Shown: piece by piece, positions 37,986 through 48,606 of the stretch | Layout of the letters: each line of letters starts with the position of its first letter | Numbering within the stretch: the first letter of the stretch is position 1 | Source of the DNA: Steromphala cineraria | Taxonomy: Eukaryota > Mollusca > Gastropoda > Trochida > Trochidae | Direction: 5' to 3' | Length of the DNA: 64,000 bases | NCBI GenBank assembly: GCA_916613615.1 | Contig: OU744721.1 | Coordinates: 70,313,060 to 70,377,059 of the forward strand | The notes under the pieces: generated by a model | Told to the model about the DNA's origin: nothing | The model's database searches: none | The model's input: the letters and a program-made list of their open reading frames with translations, nothing else | Program-made: the position numbers and the translations under genes

Positions 37986-40407
37986 AAGAAGAAAGGTCTC
38001 CCCCTGTTATAGGTTCTTGAAGTGAGGTGCTCTCATGTGGCTCTAGGATATGACAAATCTATATTTCAATGGCTTGTGACATTCATTACCTGCTATTTTC
38101 AATGGATATGCAATTCAAGATGAGATTTACACCAAACCCAAATAAATCTGTCCCAAAAGGTATATCATTTTCCAGTAACAGAGATTCAATGTCTAAATTT
38201 TACGAATAGAAGCAGACTTTAGAAGGCAAAAGTACTAATATAAACCAACTAAAACTAAAATTACCTTTATTGTTAGGCTTACATAATAGTCATCGATTTC
38301 TTATGGAATGAATATCATCAAAAATATTAAATAATGTACCAACAAAATGTTTTTTGATAAAGTAAATGAAAATCACTGTAGGATTGTTTTTGGGCGAGAG
38401 TTATACTGAATATTTCATTCATCTGAATCAATTATTACATAATAAACCAACATTTCAACCCTCCAATGAAACTTGAAGATAAAAGTTAGCAATCTCTCTA
38501 AATGTTCATGGAGCGGATAGTATTGGAGTTTAAGGGTAATATGATATGGAATGCTACAGAAACTACAGCTTTAACTAGCTAGAATGGTTGCACTATCACG
38601 GGACATAATGTTTACAGACAGCAAGTGATAGCACCGTTCTTTCGGAATAATGAGGATTCTTCTCTGCAGGATGTCTAGTATGTCGGTCTGCAATCTTCTC
38701 AATGTGTTGTACAGCATAGTTAAGTTGCCACCAACACATTCGGAGCTTCACCTGTAGCAGGGAACACTAACTGTAAGTACTGTTAAATGTTGTCTTGACT
38801 GTTACAACAAGTATCCGATTTGTACCAAGCTGATTACGATATACATAATGCGTTGATAAGTTGCTTATACATAAATTGAAGTGGTTTGCCTGCTTGAAGT
38901 AGGAAAATATCATTTGGTCCTGTTTCATGAAACAATCATAACAATTACGTTCAACCTTATGCCATCTTTTAAAAGTACATTTGGGCGAAGTTACTTAGTG
39001 TAGGATGCGTGTCAAACGGTCATCATTATCATCTCCACAAATAATGAACTAGTTGCTACATTAAAGTTTAAACTGCAATCATTTATTCTCTTGTACCTTA
39101 GTTAGGATCTTAAATCTCTACTCTGCCTTGAAACTTAAAATTCAACGACAAAATAAATTACAAAGTATTAATACAACGTCATCAATATAGTCCTTAATAA
39201 TCTTTAACAAATATAATATTTTACAAACGGAAGTACATTATAATTACTTTTACATTTACACATGCCAACGTGCTTTCATTATGTGGCATGCAAGTGCTTA
39301 GTACTTGAGTTGTGTCTTGACATGGTAATTGAATCCATTTGCCATTGACGCGTAGAGATAAGCTACAGTTTCCATTTTGAAAATTACTAGCTCGAATCCT
39401 CCATTATAGATAATATGAAATAAACATGATCTAGTATACATCTAGTACATTAGTATATATAGTATATATTGTAATGTATTGTATCTGTATCTTCACTTCA
39501 TAATGTTTGAGTTCGGCTTTGTAAGACGATTGGGTTTATTTCAAATTGTATTTGGAGGCATACAAATCTGTTACCAATAAGGTTAATATAATGATAGAAG
39601 GGTATTGAGGTAAAGGTATCAGTTTCTTGCCTACTCTCCTTTTATAGGACATTGCTTCAGGAATTCAAGAGGCTTGTATTGAGATCAAATTGTAAGATTT
39701 CAATAAAAAATATTGTCTAAGACCATGAAATACAAGAACCTATGCATGTAAGATGACATAATGTGAGCCATTGAATAACCATAACAGGTGACAATTTGCT
39801 ATTCAAATATAAATTTGAAAATGTTACACAATTTTAACGTTTTGTGGTATAATTGAAGAATCATGTATGTGCAGTCTTCTTAACATAGTAACAATTTATG
39901 AATATCAATCAATCAATCATTATTGAAGCTCTGAACACCAAGGGATACCAAGTTTCAGACGTTCACAGAAATAACTTAGCATCTGGAAGAGAAACAAAGA
40001 ATACTGTTCTGTCGTTGTTTTCTCCTTGCCCCCATTCCTGTTCTTAAACATAGACCGTCTACAAAAAGGTATTGTAACAAGTTGTTATAACAATGACCGA
40101 TTTTGAGCTCCTAACAGCAAAAGGGCACTTTTGTACTGACGAAAAACATCAATCGAATAATCTATATGACAGGTAATATGATCATTATTGAACAAATGAA
40201 CAAATGAGATCCATTTGAGATATCCTTCAATCGGTCGGTTGCATATATTGATGGATGAGAAAACTTTTCGATTTTACTTCAAATGGCTGTCGAAATGGAA
40301 ATTTGAAAAAAGGTAACCTCATTTAACTAACATATTTGTATAACCTTTCATTTACCATCTTTGCGAGACAATTACTAATCTCTTATAAACTATCTACAGT
40401 TTTCAAA

Positions 40408-41073
40408 TACTTTAATAATAAAAACACTATAAAATCCTAAGTATAAGGAAATCCGGGCTGTGCTTAAAGAGACACAGAGTATGTTGATAGGATCACATTT
40501 CAAAGTTTGAAATCGATGTTATTACATCGGGAACCACTAACTGTTACTGAAAATAACAAGTTAAAGGTCAATCAGTACATTAGAGCGAAAATACGGCCAT
40601 TCAAAGTCGGGATTTTGATCGAAAACCGGACAATGTTGCTTGAGTGGCGCGCGCAAATTCGCCAAACGTATTTTTGAAACCTTGTCATAAGATGGCAGGA
40701 AGATATATTCGATTCGATAGCGTATATTAGGTATTGTAACTAATAGGTAGATTAAATGGATGCATAATTTCGAATATTAAACGAATTTGAGATGTTTTCT
40801 TGATTTTTCCATAAAATCAAGCATTTTAGAGATATTATTCATAAATGGATATATTTGCAAATTTAGTGATGAGATATGAACTTCAAACAGCATATTACAT
40901 ATTAAAAACCAAAATAGTGTTTTAAGAAAGATACTCTGTGTCACTTTAAGCACCCGGCAGCCACAGTGCAGCGCCAGTTTATGCGTTGTTCTGTCTGTTA
41001 ACGGGAATCGAACCCCGGTCTTCCGGGTGACGAGCGGACACTCTACCACTGAGCTGCGTCCCCTATTATTTAA
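40408..41073. mobile_element. Composite insertion with 505-bp TIR element, absent from U1
   Basis: U1 reads cagttttcaaatagttgata (27200-27219), but U2 interrupts the same sequence from about 40408 to 41073. Inside it, 40453-40482 and 40931-40957 are inverted copies of a 27-bp terminus (ccggg-tgcttaaag-gacac-agagtat). The terminus carries TTAA at the same relative position in both ends. The outer right part is tRNA-like (separate entry). Target duplication is unclear; taataat at the left and tattatt at the right may be the outer ends. It is likely a MITE nested in, or beside, a tRNA-derived repeat. Confidence 0.7.
40991..41063 (-). repeat. tRNA-like sequence (SINE head or tRNA pseudogene)
   Basis: Read on the minus strand: acceptor-like ggggacg, D-arm gctcagtggtagagt (good A box), an anticodon-arm region tccgc-tcgtcac-ccgga with a GTC triplet as in tRNA-Asp, and a T-arm ggggttcgattcccg (good B box). 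The 3' acceptor half (taacaga) does not pair with ggggacg and the T-stem has mismatches. It is therefore not a functional tRNA gene but a tRNA-derived repeat head or a decayed tRNA. It was brought in with the U2-specific insertion 40408-41073. Confidence 0.7.
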
Positions 41074-42411
41074 AAAAGTTGATACATTATGTAGGGAATA
41101 AACATCATGTTAATGAAAGGCTACATGCTTGTGGTTATTCCTCTTAAATCCTGCTCAGAGTATGTTTAAGATCATTCTGGAAAGCATATTTACGTGTCAT
41201 TCTGGATACATGTAGGTCTGTAGTTAGAGATGTACTATTTGTTATTATCATATGTACAATTGTCTTGTTTTTTTATTATAAATACTCATAAACAAATCAA
41301 TATGATGCAAGAGCAGGTGTTTTGTGATATAAAATGAATAACTGTATTCTCTAATACCTGTTAGATAATAGCTGTTCCACATCATAACTTGAGTCTGGGA
41401 TTAATCAATGCTGAACTAGAATGTGTCTACAATTGTTGACATCTTAATCATGTAAATAAGAAAAGACATTGTTTCGGAAATATTAACATCATTGAAACAA
41501 GAGATTTTTCATGTATTATGTACTGCATTCTTTGCAATTCAAGTTAGATTCTAATTCGTGCAATGTAACGAACTATATATGGTTCCAGAGTAAGCATTGA
41601 TTCACATGTAACGATAAACTATACTCAAAAAACGCCAATACAGTTAATAATCATATAAAAAAAATCCCATTTCTACTAGAACTAATAAAAACCTTAAGAA
41701 CTTACATCTCTCTTAATTTTTGCAATGCTTAAAAGTAATCAGCAGTTGGTTTAACTCTAATGTGGTTTTGGTTAAGCGTCAATCTTTAACAGCTTGCAGA
41801 CTTTTTCTATAATCTTGTAATAAAACAGAAACTGCCTCGCCGCACGTTTAAGGTTTCAAAGTTCTAAATTATAATGCAGTTGCATACATGCTACTGTGCT
41901 TGTTAGTTATGTCAATATTTGATACTCTTTAATGGCATGGAATGATGGCGATGGTACACGAATGGTGGAATAATTTGCGTAAGCAGAGGCATAAATTGAA
42001 TTCATAATTCGTTGACTGGAGAAACACTTTTGTAAAAAAATTGAATAATTAAAGGAAACTTGCGTGAGATTGCTGTAATCAAGACGACAACTGTCTTGAG
42101 GCACGTTTTCAATTTTGCAAATCAAGGATTCTAGTTTAACAGGTTACTTGCTTGTTACAAGAGTCAATATTCAAAACTCAAATTCACATGGTAATTTTTA
42201 TTGAATAAATTAGATGCTATTAAACTTTTGACCTATTGTTATTACACATTTGTGATAATGTTATGTGTCTATCCACGTTTAAAGATTAAATGTTGTACAT
42301 TGTATTTCATTCTTGGTAATCACTGTTACACTGTGGAATTTCTTCATCGTATTGAAGATGTGGAGGTGAGTATCCTTATCACTATCATTTAAAAAGTTAA
42401 GGGATTTATAA

Positions 42412-42752
42412 CTCACTGTAGAGTGGTGGAATGGTTAGCATGCTGGTCTATCACGCCAGGAAACCCAGGTTCAAATCCCGGTGAAGAGACCACATTACTT
42501 TGTGACTTCAGGCAGGACACTTCATCCACATTGCACTCAGTCCAACAAGCTGTTTTAATGGGTACCTGAAAACTGAACGTACTGACCTACGTGGTCGTGA
42601 TAACGCTTTGCACAGGTGTGAAAGTACACTCCTTCAGGGTAATGATGTAGCGCATAATGCAGCAAATCTAAGGACGTTGAAACGGTTGTCATATAAGTAT
42701 GCACATTATTATTATTATTATTATTAATATTATTAGAATTATTATTATTATC
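42412..42752 (+). mobile_element. tRNA-derived SINE with (ATT)n tail
   Basis: The tRNA-like head has an A box (tggaatggttagcatg), an anticodon stem ctggt/gccag and a B box (ggttcaaatcc). The body contains cacttcatccacattgcact and gggtacctga, a module I associate with widespread invertebrate SINEs. It ends in an attattatt-type tail (42706-42751). In U1 only the 3' part of the body survives (28085-28170, with ggtgtgaaag and cactccttcagggt), so the insertion predates the duplication and U1 lost the head. Polymerase III transcription is possible from the intact boxes but not shown. Confidence 0.85.
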
Positions 42753-43727
42753 TTGCTCTTTCCATAATAAAAAACAACAATCCATAATGATGCTTATTTC
42801 ATAAACCTATTCTAGCTGGATGTTATTGTTTCTTTATTTAACGCAGTGACATTAATAAGCACATCAAGGACAATCCAATTTGTTGTTGTTAACAATTGAT
42901 GGTATCCTGAAATGGAGAGGTATGTTCAGATTGTATAACATGATGTATTACGTACATCCTGTGTAGAAAATTGTTACTGACAGGAATAGCGTTAGGTGCC
43001 TATCACTGGATTAACTGGCCCTGTTATTATCATAGAAGATGTATCTTAAGAATAAAATCTATTTTATTTAATTCTTTAAAAAATGAAATAAATGAAAAAG
43101 CTAAACGGTAGATTCTACAAACTGTACTTTATGAATGAAGTAAGGACATGGCCTATCACAGATTTTTGCATCATTACTAACAACAACATAGCACAGGTTG
43201 ATAACAACTCACAAGTCTATAAAGGATATCAAGCACTTAGGGAGTAATAATATATAACTTAGGTATTTTTTTATAAAATAACAAAATCGCTTCTAATATA
43301 TCAAAATCTGAGAGAGCATGTTCATGTAACATGTACATTTTCACCATTCGTTATTGCTCCAGAAAGACAACGAAGAATGAACATTTGTATTAACGTAAAG
43401 TTTATAATGTTCTATTTAGGCGTACTTGCAGACACTTGCGCGATAATTTTCATATAAGGACATGGTGTACATTGTTTTGTGCAATTTTGAAACAAGGGGG
43501 TATGAACCAAATGACAATGGCGCTACGAAACAGTAGAAAGGTCATCTGTCAACGCTAATGGATAGCGCACCAAGGCCTCGCAATAGATCAAACTACTATA
43601 CACACCTAGGGATGATATGGTCCCATTCCCTTAACATTGGTTCATTCTCATATCAACCTCTTATGACGTCATCATCGGTTGTTCATCCATATCGCCCTAG
43701 GGCATTATTTGATATCAGACCTTGCCA

Positions 43728-43982
43728 ATGACCTAGGGAGTTATGGGATATCCAACCTTTCATGACGTAATACATTTAGCGTAATCATATCCTCGTCCGG
43801 ATACTGAAAATCTCGGCTTCGCCTCGACTTTCAGTATCCTCCCTCGGTTAAAACACGTCGGTGTTTTATAAATATTACTCTCGTCTTCGCCTCTAGTAAT
43901 ATTTAAAAAAACACCTCCGTATAAATGTTATGGGGTCGAAAGATGGCATAAAGGTTAGATATCTCATAACTCCCTAGGTCAA
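43728..43982. repeat. Nested foldback: outer inverted repeat with two inner hairpins
   Basis: The outer arms are atgacctagggagttatg and following bases (43728-43760) against aaggttagatatctcataac and following bases (43951-43982). They enclose hairpin A 43799-43839 (ggatactgaaa...tttcagtatcc, apex ctcggcttcgcctcg) and hairpin B 43861-43914 (gtgttttataaatattact...agtaatatttaaaaaaacac, apex ctcgtcttcgcctc). Both apices have the same TCG/CTTCGC/CTC turn although the stems differ. Confidence 0.85.
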
Positions 43983-44056
43983 TATGATCAGTATCGACTG
44001 TGGGTGACGATTTTATCAATGGTTTCGTATGAAGTACATGACAAGCTTTAAATTGT

Positions 44057-44062
44057 TTTATT
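44057..44062 (-). terminator. Poly(A) signal AATAAA of the minus-strand gene
   Basis: On the minus strand AATAAA lies about 70 nt beyond the TGA of the candidate gene (stop at 44134-44132), a normal distance for a short 3' UTR. Confidence 0.45.
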
Positions 44063-44131
44063 CTTTCATGAAAACGGTACATTGTCAACTCCTATATTAG
44101 TTCCTGAAACCTTCAACAGTTGGGTTTTCTG

Positions 44132-44896
44132 TCAGAGGCGTGATTTCGGTGTGTGTGCAGGTACGGGGTGATCTTCGTAATCCTGGTAGATGCTGTCCTG
44201 TAAATCCCTGATGTTTATAATCCACTTGTTACCTGTAAGAAAAATATAATTCCACTTAATTTACATCATTATATTAAAATGTTAACAAGTTTATACTCAA
44301 CGCTCAAATGTTTCTTTTGCATTAATGCCAATATATCTTTAATCGTGAACACTTATTTAGGAACACAGTAGCAATTCCGTCAATCTCAGCACACCAATTT
44401 CGAAACAGAAATGTTGATTTCAACAATGATAACAAACAATAGCTCATGTCAACCATGTTTTAAGACTTTGACAGGTGAACTAATGGTTCATGTAATGCTA
44501 GTATTAAAAACTTGCACTCATTGAAAGAAATATGCAGTTGGACTAACATATCCCTTACCTTCATTCAACATGGATAATCCGTGTACACAAGCTGCAGATG
44601 TGTTCTGTCTGGAAAAGACGTGTCGCTGATCCATTAACATTCAAAGAATGCCCAACTGCATCGTAACACAAAAATTACAATATAATCCAGTGAATAATAA
44701 AATATGCGTTGATTATGGATAGTCCGGCACATTCCACTGTTCACACACTTGCGCTCCAACAGCAAATATCCGAAAATTGTTCCTTTATTGAACGTATGTA
44801 GTTACTGTAGCGTTTTCTTGAGCTGGGCTCTCGAAAAATATTATCCATTAAGTTTTCTTCGCTGTAAGAGTACTCCGACAAGCACGTGTTGGCCAT
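44132..44896 (-). CDS. Small spliced gene of unknown function inside an insertion
   Basis: Minus-strand model. The last exon 44132-44232 follows a strong acceptor (ttttcttacag) and encodes NKWIINIRDLQDSIYQDYE...KSRL then TGA. The preceding exon ends at 44559 with donor gaatgaag|gtaaggg and reads CVHGLSMLNEG in the matching phase (G split across the junction). Upstream, an ATG at 44896 in a TISU/YY1-like context (tcaagATGGCCaac) opens a frame MANTCLSEYSYSEEN...SIKEQFSDICCW. Joining it with donor gcgcaa|gtgtgt at 44749 and acceptor ctgcag| before 44591 gives exons 44749-44896, 44559-44591 and 44132-44232, 93 residues. The first intron is weakly supported. Alternatively the middle exon starts at ATG 44640, giving a 60-residue protein. 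It has no signal peptide, membrane helix or domain I recognise. Codon choice and CpG are richer than the surroundings. It could be a transduplicated fragment of a cellular gene. Confidence 0.5.
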
Positions 44897-45160
44897 CTTG
44901 AAACTATCCTTGCTGTCTCGTCGCTTTGTCAAGTCAAATGATAAGAGCACGTGCATTTACACGCAGGCGCATACGTCACCGCGACATTGCTTGCTGATTG
45001 GACAATGCGATCTTCATGACAACAGACGAGCTCGTAAATCTCGTGCAAAGGATTGCACACGGATAAGTTGTTCTTGCTGCCACGCTATGCTCGTGTGGTG
45101 TACTCTGTTTTGCATTCATAATGTATTGGACGAAATGTGATAAATGGGCAATTATTCCTT
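44897..45160 (-). promoter_or_regulatory. CpG-rich promoter-like region upstream of the small gene
   Basis: The region is rich in CpG relative to the rest of the window. It contains a CCAAT box on the minus strand (gattgg on plus near 44996), a cacgtg E-box near 44949 and gcgcatacgtcaccgcg near 44967. The predicted start codon itself sits in an AAGATGGCC (YY1/TISU-like) context, which in animals marks genes with very short 5' UTRs. Promoter function is inferred. The 84-codon plus-strand and 70-codon minus-strand frames here are attributed to composition. Confidence 0.4.
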
Positions 45161-45232
45161 TAATTTTGATATTACTGCGTTCCAACAACGATTAAAACAT
45201 TGTTTAACTATGTTTTCCTCGGCGTGTATGGC

Positions 45233-45331
45233 AAATAGTAACCCATGCCTCGGTTGATACGGGAAATATAACCCCTCGGTTCCCTCGGGATTATATTTTT
45301 CCCGTATCAACCTCGGCATAGGTTACTATTT
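45233..45331. repeat. Terminal hairpin of the 1734-bp insertion
   Basis: Arms run aaatagtaacc, atgcctcggttgatacggga and so on against the complementary tcccgtatcaacctcggcat and ggttactattt. The apex is ccctcggttccctcggg. Its last base is the last base before the ACTACT flank, so the hairpin defines the element's right end. Confidence 0.88.
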
Positions 45332-48300
45332 ACTACTTATACGATCCATTGTTAAATGATTTCTTTGACAGGTATCAACATTGAAGAATTAAGTTGTTAG
45401 ACAGCAATGACGTTTTAGATGCTGAGTGCTTGTAATTTCTACTTTAACTTAATGTCATGGTTATTTGTACCTAGTACATGAATAAAAGCAATGGTGTTAT
45501 TGGCAAAACAATAATTATACTTTTAAAGTGTTTGAGATTTAAGTAAGCGTTAATTTCAATTTCCAAATATAATGTTGCATTACATATTGGAAGAATATCT
45601 ATAACGTCTCTTCACATAAACAGCCCAGTACACAGGAAATCTGTATCGTTAAGATATTTTTACAAGCAGCCCTTGCAAAAATATCCATGTATGAAATTCT
45701 TGCTTTGTTTCTATATGTTTCTCGACATAGAATAAGAAAACAATCCAAATTAAAAATCCCTTGGATTATACTCATAAGGGACCCTATAAAATACTGTTCA
45801 TGAATCAGTGGCCAGATCAATCACAAGTAGTGGGTTAAACGAAATAAAGGCGTAAAAAATCTAGTTATCACGTCTGGATGTTCTGCTGCCCTTTAATAAA
45901 CCTAACCTAAGATAATACAACGATGAAAGCAATACATGTATTGTGATGCATTGGCAATCACTTATATATAGGGAGAAATGACGTACAGATGTCTAGTATT
46001 GTGGTTGCTACTTTGAGTATTAATTAAGACATGATACACTTTTAAATTGTTCAATTATACACGTCCTGTGCATATAAATAATCATATTAAAATAACAGAT
46101 GATGTTTATTGTATTTGTATAGCGGATGAAAGGGGAGCCATCTACTTTAATTATCAATTTCAAAACTATTGATATATAATAATTTTGAGTCTCCTGATAC
46201 AAGCATTAGCATTATGTACATTTTGTGTTTGGTAATGGGAGGTAACATAAATGGAATTAATTGTTTTCGCTAGAAACGGGTATGTTACAATAAAGTTGTA
46301 TTGTGTAGTTAAGGATATGCAGGAACTGGTAGACTACAATCGGTGTACACGTCAATAACGCAGCCTCTATATTCGTAAAATTTGCATCTAGATGTAACAT
46401 AATGTCCGTAATGAAATAGTCTCTCAGCCTCATTTAGTCAGAAAGGGGATGCATTTAAAAAAGATTTGTTTGGTACACCAAAACAACAATTTGTACATAC
46501 ACATAACATAAATTTGGCCTAATATGACTGTGAGATTTACTTTTTAAAGGAATTTAGCTGAGGTAATCCTTTGTACATATTTGTATAATATGTCATGCTT
46601 CTCAGGTTAATAATAAAAAGTTGTATTCTAAAATTTTGAAAAAAAGAGGTACATAGTATGAATATTCAATTATTTTCCCTTTTCTGTTAATGTATTCAAT
46701 GACTCTAATTTATAAGTGTCCAGCTAACTTCAGAACCTTTACAACTCCCCATGCCCTGGTGGTCCAAAACCTGGCTCCATTCATGAAGTATTCCTTTATA
46801 ACGGCAATTTAATTTGTTCATATCAATAATCAAGACTTCATAAATGCATAATCTTTCGTCAAGCTCAGTAAACGACAATTTCCGAAATTTATGCCATGAT
46901 CAAAAGCCAAGCACCTAGGAGAACAAATTGATTTCTTTGCCATGCTTGCATTTTTGTTGAATGTTATGGCTGAATGTAAGTTGAGTGACTTGTTAACAAA
47001 ACCAATATTTATCTTGCTGATACCGACATGTGAGGTTCCGACACTGTCATAACTCCGCCCAAGGTCACCCTGACATATCATCTACAATTAAACCCAACAG
47101 GACCTTTATGTTATTCATTGCTCTTTTGTCACAGTAGTTTTATCCAAAATACTGATTACATCTTCCCTAATTAGTAACGGTGAGTTTGTAACGTTGTAAA
47201 TCATATGGATTAATGTTTGATTCCATTGTAAATCCTCCTTTTTGTATTTTGTAAGGTCATATATTTTAGTGAAATCATATCAGGTTTAGAAATGATAACC
47301 TGATATCAAGTTATTTTATCTAAGTTAGTAATCAATGAAAATCAATACAGTTATTTGAGATTTCTTTGTTTAACTGAACATGCATTCATAGATTCATGGA
47401 TTCTCATAGCATTACATTTACATGGCCATACTATTTTTCACGTTTGTTCCAAGTAAGATTTTAATAGAGGCTGAACACAAATCAGTGTATGCTTCTTGTA
47501 TTTTCGTGGTAGAGTTCCTAATCTATATTGCAAGGTATGGGTGAAATCACTACGATGACAGCTTTGTGTTCATACACGGCAGCGAACAAGAACGGGTGAT
47601 ATCGGGACCACAATAGGGTTTAACCTGTTTTGCTTTAAACAACAGACACTTACATGTATACTGTCCTTTCACATTTGGGACTTCTTGTATATCGAACAGA
47701 TTGAGATATCACTTAGATTAGTTTAAACATGTCCATGACGTCTGTTGTGACATTAAGAGATGTAACTGGTATATTCTTACTAGTCTTTAATAATAATTAT
47801 TTTCTCTGGTATCAGTATGTTTACAAATTCTCCAACAATAAATATATGTTACACTGATAAGGTATCCACATGGACATGGACAACATACGTAGAAAATACA
47901 GTATATGCATTGTCAAATACCTTTCTTCTATCTGCCAAAGTTTTTTTTTTTACGTAAGTGGCAATTTCCATCTCCATGTATAAATCTTAATATGTTTACG
48001 ATATTGGAACAGTTGTATGATAAAGTTCTGTGTACATATAATGCGGTATTTGCTAGCAGGGATAAAATCAGTTCTTTATCAGAGGCATATTGCAAATACA
48101 TGGTATTTCTTTGCCCGAAATTAACGAACGAGCAATAGTTTGCTCACTCTGAAAGAATATTGTTGAAATTATTTCAGTGTAAACGTGTTAATCAATATAG
48201 CTATTGTGAATGACTTTGCCTTTGAAATTACAACATCATCTTGTTACCTTGATGTTTAATATTATGACTATTATATTATTTTTGATAGTATTTTAATTAT

Positions 48301-48587
48301 TACTGAAACAGGTGTTCACAATATGAAAGCAATTTATGTTTCACTTCGTGCATTCATGTTATCTCTTTGTAATAACAATGAATGTGCGATTGAATCGACT
48401 TGTACCACATCCTGTTGCAATCAATCCATATACAGGCGTTGCATCATTCTCTTTGGTAAGAAAAGTTGTTATTATACCGTTAGAGTTTAAAGTGGCTTCT
48501 GGAATTTCAAATATAAGTAAAAAAAAAGTTTCCTCCAGTAGCCCTTCACGTTTGACGTTACTTAACGACTGTGTCTCAATACCATGC

Positions 48588-48606
48588 GGGGGGGGGGGGG
48601 GGGGGG
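48588..48606 (+). repeat. Poly(G) run of 19
   Basis: Nineteen consecutive G bases follow accatgc. Such a run can form a G-quadruplex and is also a frequent sequencing or assembly error site, so its length is uncertain. Confidence 0.95.

Larger units (their letters stand above)
43598..45331. mobile_element. 1734-bp hairpin-ended insertion carrying a gene, absent from U1
   Basis: U1 has the contiguous site (gatcaaactactttatacg, 30199-30216). U2 carries ACTACT (43592-43597), 1734 bp, and ACTACT (45332-45337) before resuming at tatacgatccattg. The right end coincides exactly with the outer base of a 99-bp hairpin (45233-45331, aaatagtaacc...ggttactattt). The left 400 bp hold TGACGTCA (43664), TGACGTAA (43763), repeated cctaggg, and a nested foldback (43728-43982). 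Between lies a minus-strand gene candidate with promoter and poly(A) signal. Alternatively U1 lost this DNA, but the exact fit to the hairpin edge and the flanking repeat favours insertion. Confidence 0.72.
35600..47600 (+). repeat. Large tandem-duplication unit U2
   Basis: Second full copy of the unit; anchors are listed under U1. Material private to U2 is an extra block 37680-37985 that resembles U3 (49450-49795), a purine microsatellite (36141-36230), a composite insertion (40408-41073), a fuller SINE copy (42412-42752) and the 1.73-kb gene-bearing insertion (43598-45331). Compared with U1 it lacks the MITE pair, the LINE, the MULE-like element and about 1 kb matching 31.6-32.3 kb. Confidence 0.85.

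Noticed and set aside
40991..41063. Functional tRNA-Asp gene
   Set aside because: Good A and B boxes, but the acceptor stem does not close and the T-stem has mismatches; treated as a tRNA-derived repeat or pseudogene.
43592..45337. Helitron capture as the explanation of the 1.73-kb insertion
   Set aside because: Helitrons insert between A and T without target duplication and end in CTRR preceded by a short hairpin. Here there is an ACTACT repeat on both sides and the hairpin is long and at the very end.
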